Shown one piece after another: positions 6,474 to 6,475 of a stretch of DNA of 6,475 nucleotides; position 1 is the stretch's first letter, and every line of letters starts with the position of its first letter. The notes under the pieces are model-generated. The model made no database searches and had not been told where the DNA came from. It saw nothing but the letters and a program-made list of their open reading frames with translations. A program made the position numbers and the translations under genes. Origin of the DNA: Treponema sp. (GTDB taxonomy: Bacteria > Spirochaetota > Spirochaetia > Treponematales > Breznakiellaceae). Location of the stretch: contig JAITEW010000264.1 of NCBI GenBank assembly GCA_031281855.1, positions 1-6,475 on the forward strand, in the 5' to 3' direction.

Positions 6474-6475
6474 GG

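Overview
The window holds six genes in a compact, moderately GC-rich bacterial layout. The best guess for the host is an anaerobic spirochaete of the Treponema group. This rests on a relaxed lipobox on a predicted lipoprotein (I-E-G-C), the glycolysis and pentose-phosphate style gene set, and the general look of the proteins. Nothing here, such as an rRNA, settles the taxonomy, so treat it as a lean only. I see no mobile elements, CRISPR arrays, tRNAs or rRNAs.

Left part (1-1057): the 3' end of an unrecognised gene runs in from the left edge on the + strand. It converges on, and overlaps by 44 bases, a complete minus-strand gene for DNA-3-methyladenine glycosylase I (Tag). Middle (1058-2390): a short AT-rich divergent intergenic region separates tag from a lipoprotein built of seven RCC1-like repeats, probably a beta-propeller anchored in the envelope.

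Right part (2455-6349): three tightly packed + strand genes form what looks like one operon. They encode a full-length decarboxylating 6-phosphogluconate dehydrogenase (gnd), a class II (zinc) ketose-bisphosphate aldolase of an atypical subtype, and an FGGY-family sugar kinase. The gaps are 9 and 13 bases, and the aldolase Shine-Dalgarno overlaps the gnd stop codon. A kinase, an aldolase and an oxidative pentose-phosphate enzyme together suggest uptake and breakdown of a sugar or sugar acid into triose phosphates and pentose phosphates. The substrate cannot be read from sequence.

The last 126 bases (6350-6475) carry a strong Shine-Dalgarno followed by a 15-codon ORF, a perfect 10-base inverted repeat 60 bases apart, and a small hairpin followed by five T. 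This could be a structured leader or attenuator for the next gene, a terminator, or a degraded sequence. It is the least explained stretch here. Overall the window looks mostly like ordinary housekeeping and catabolic sequence; I do not see convincing evidence of a wholly new system.
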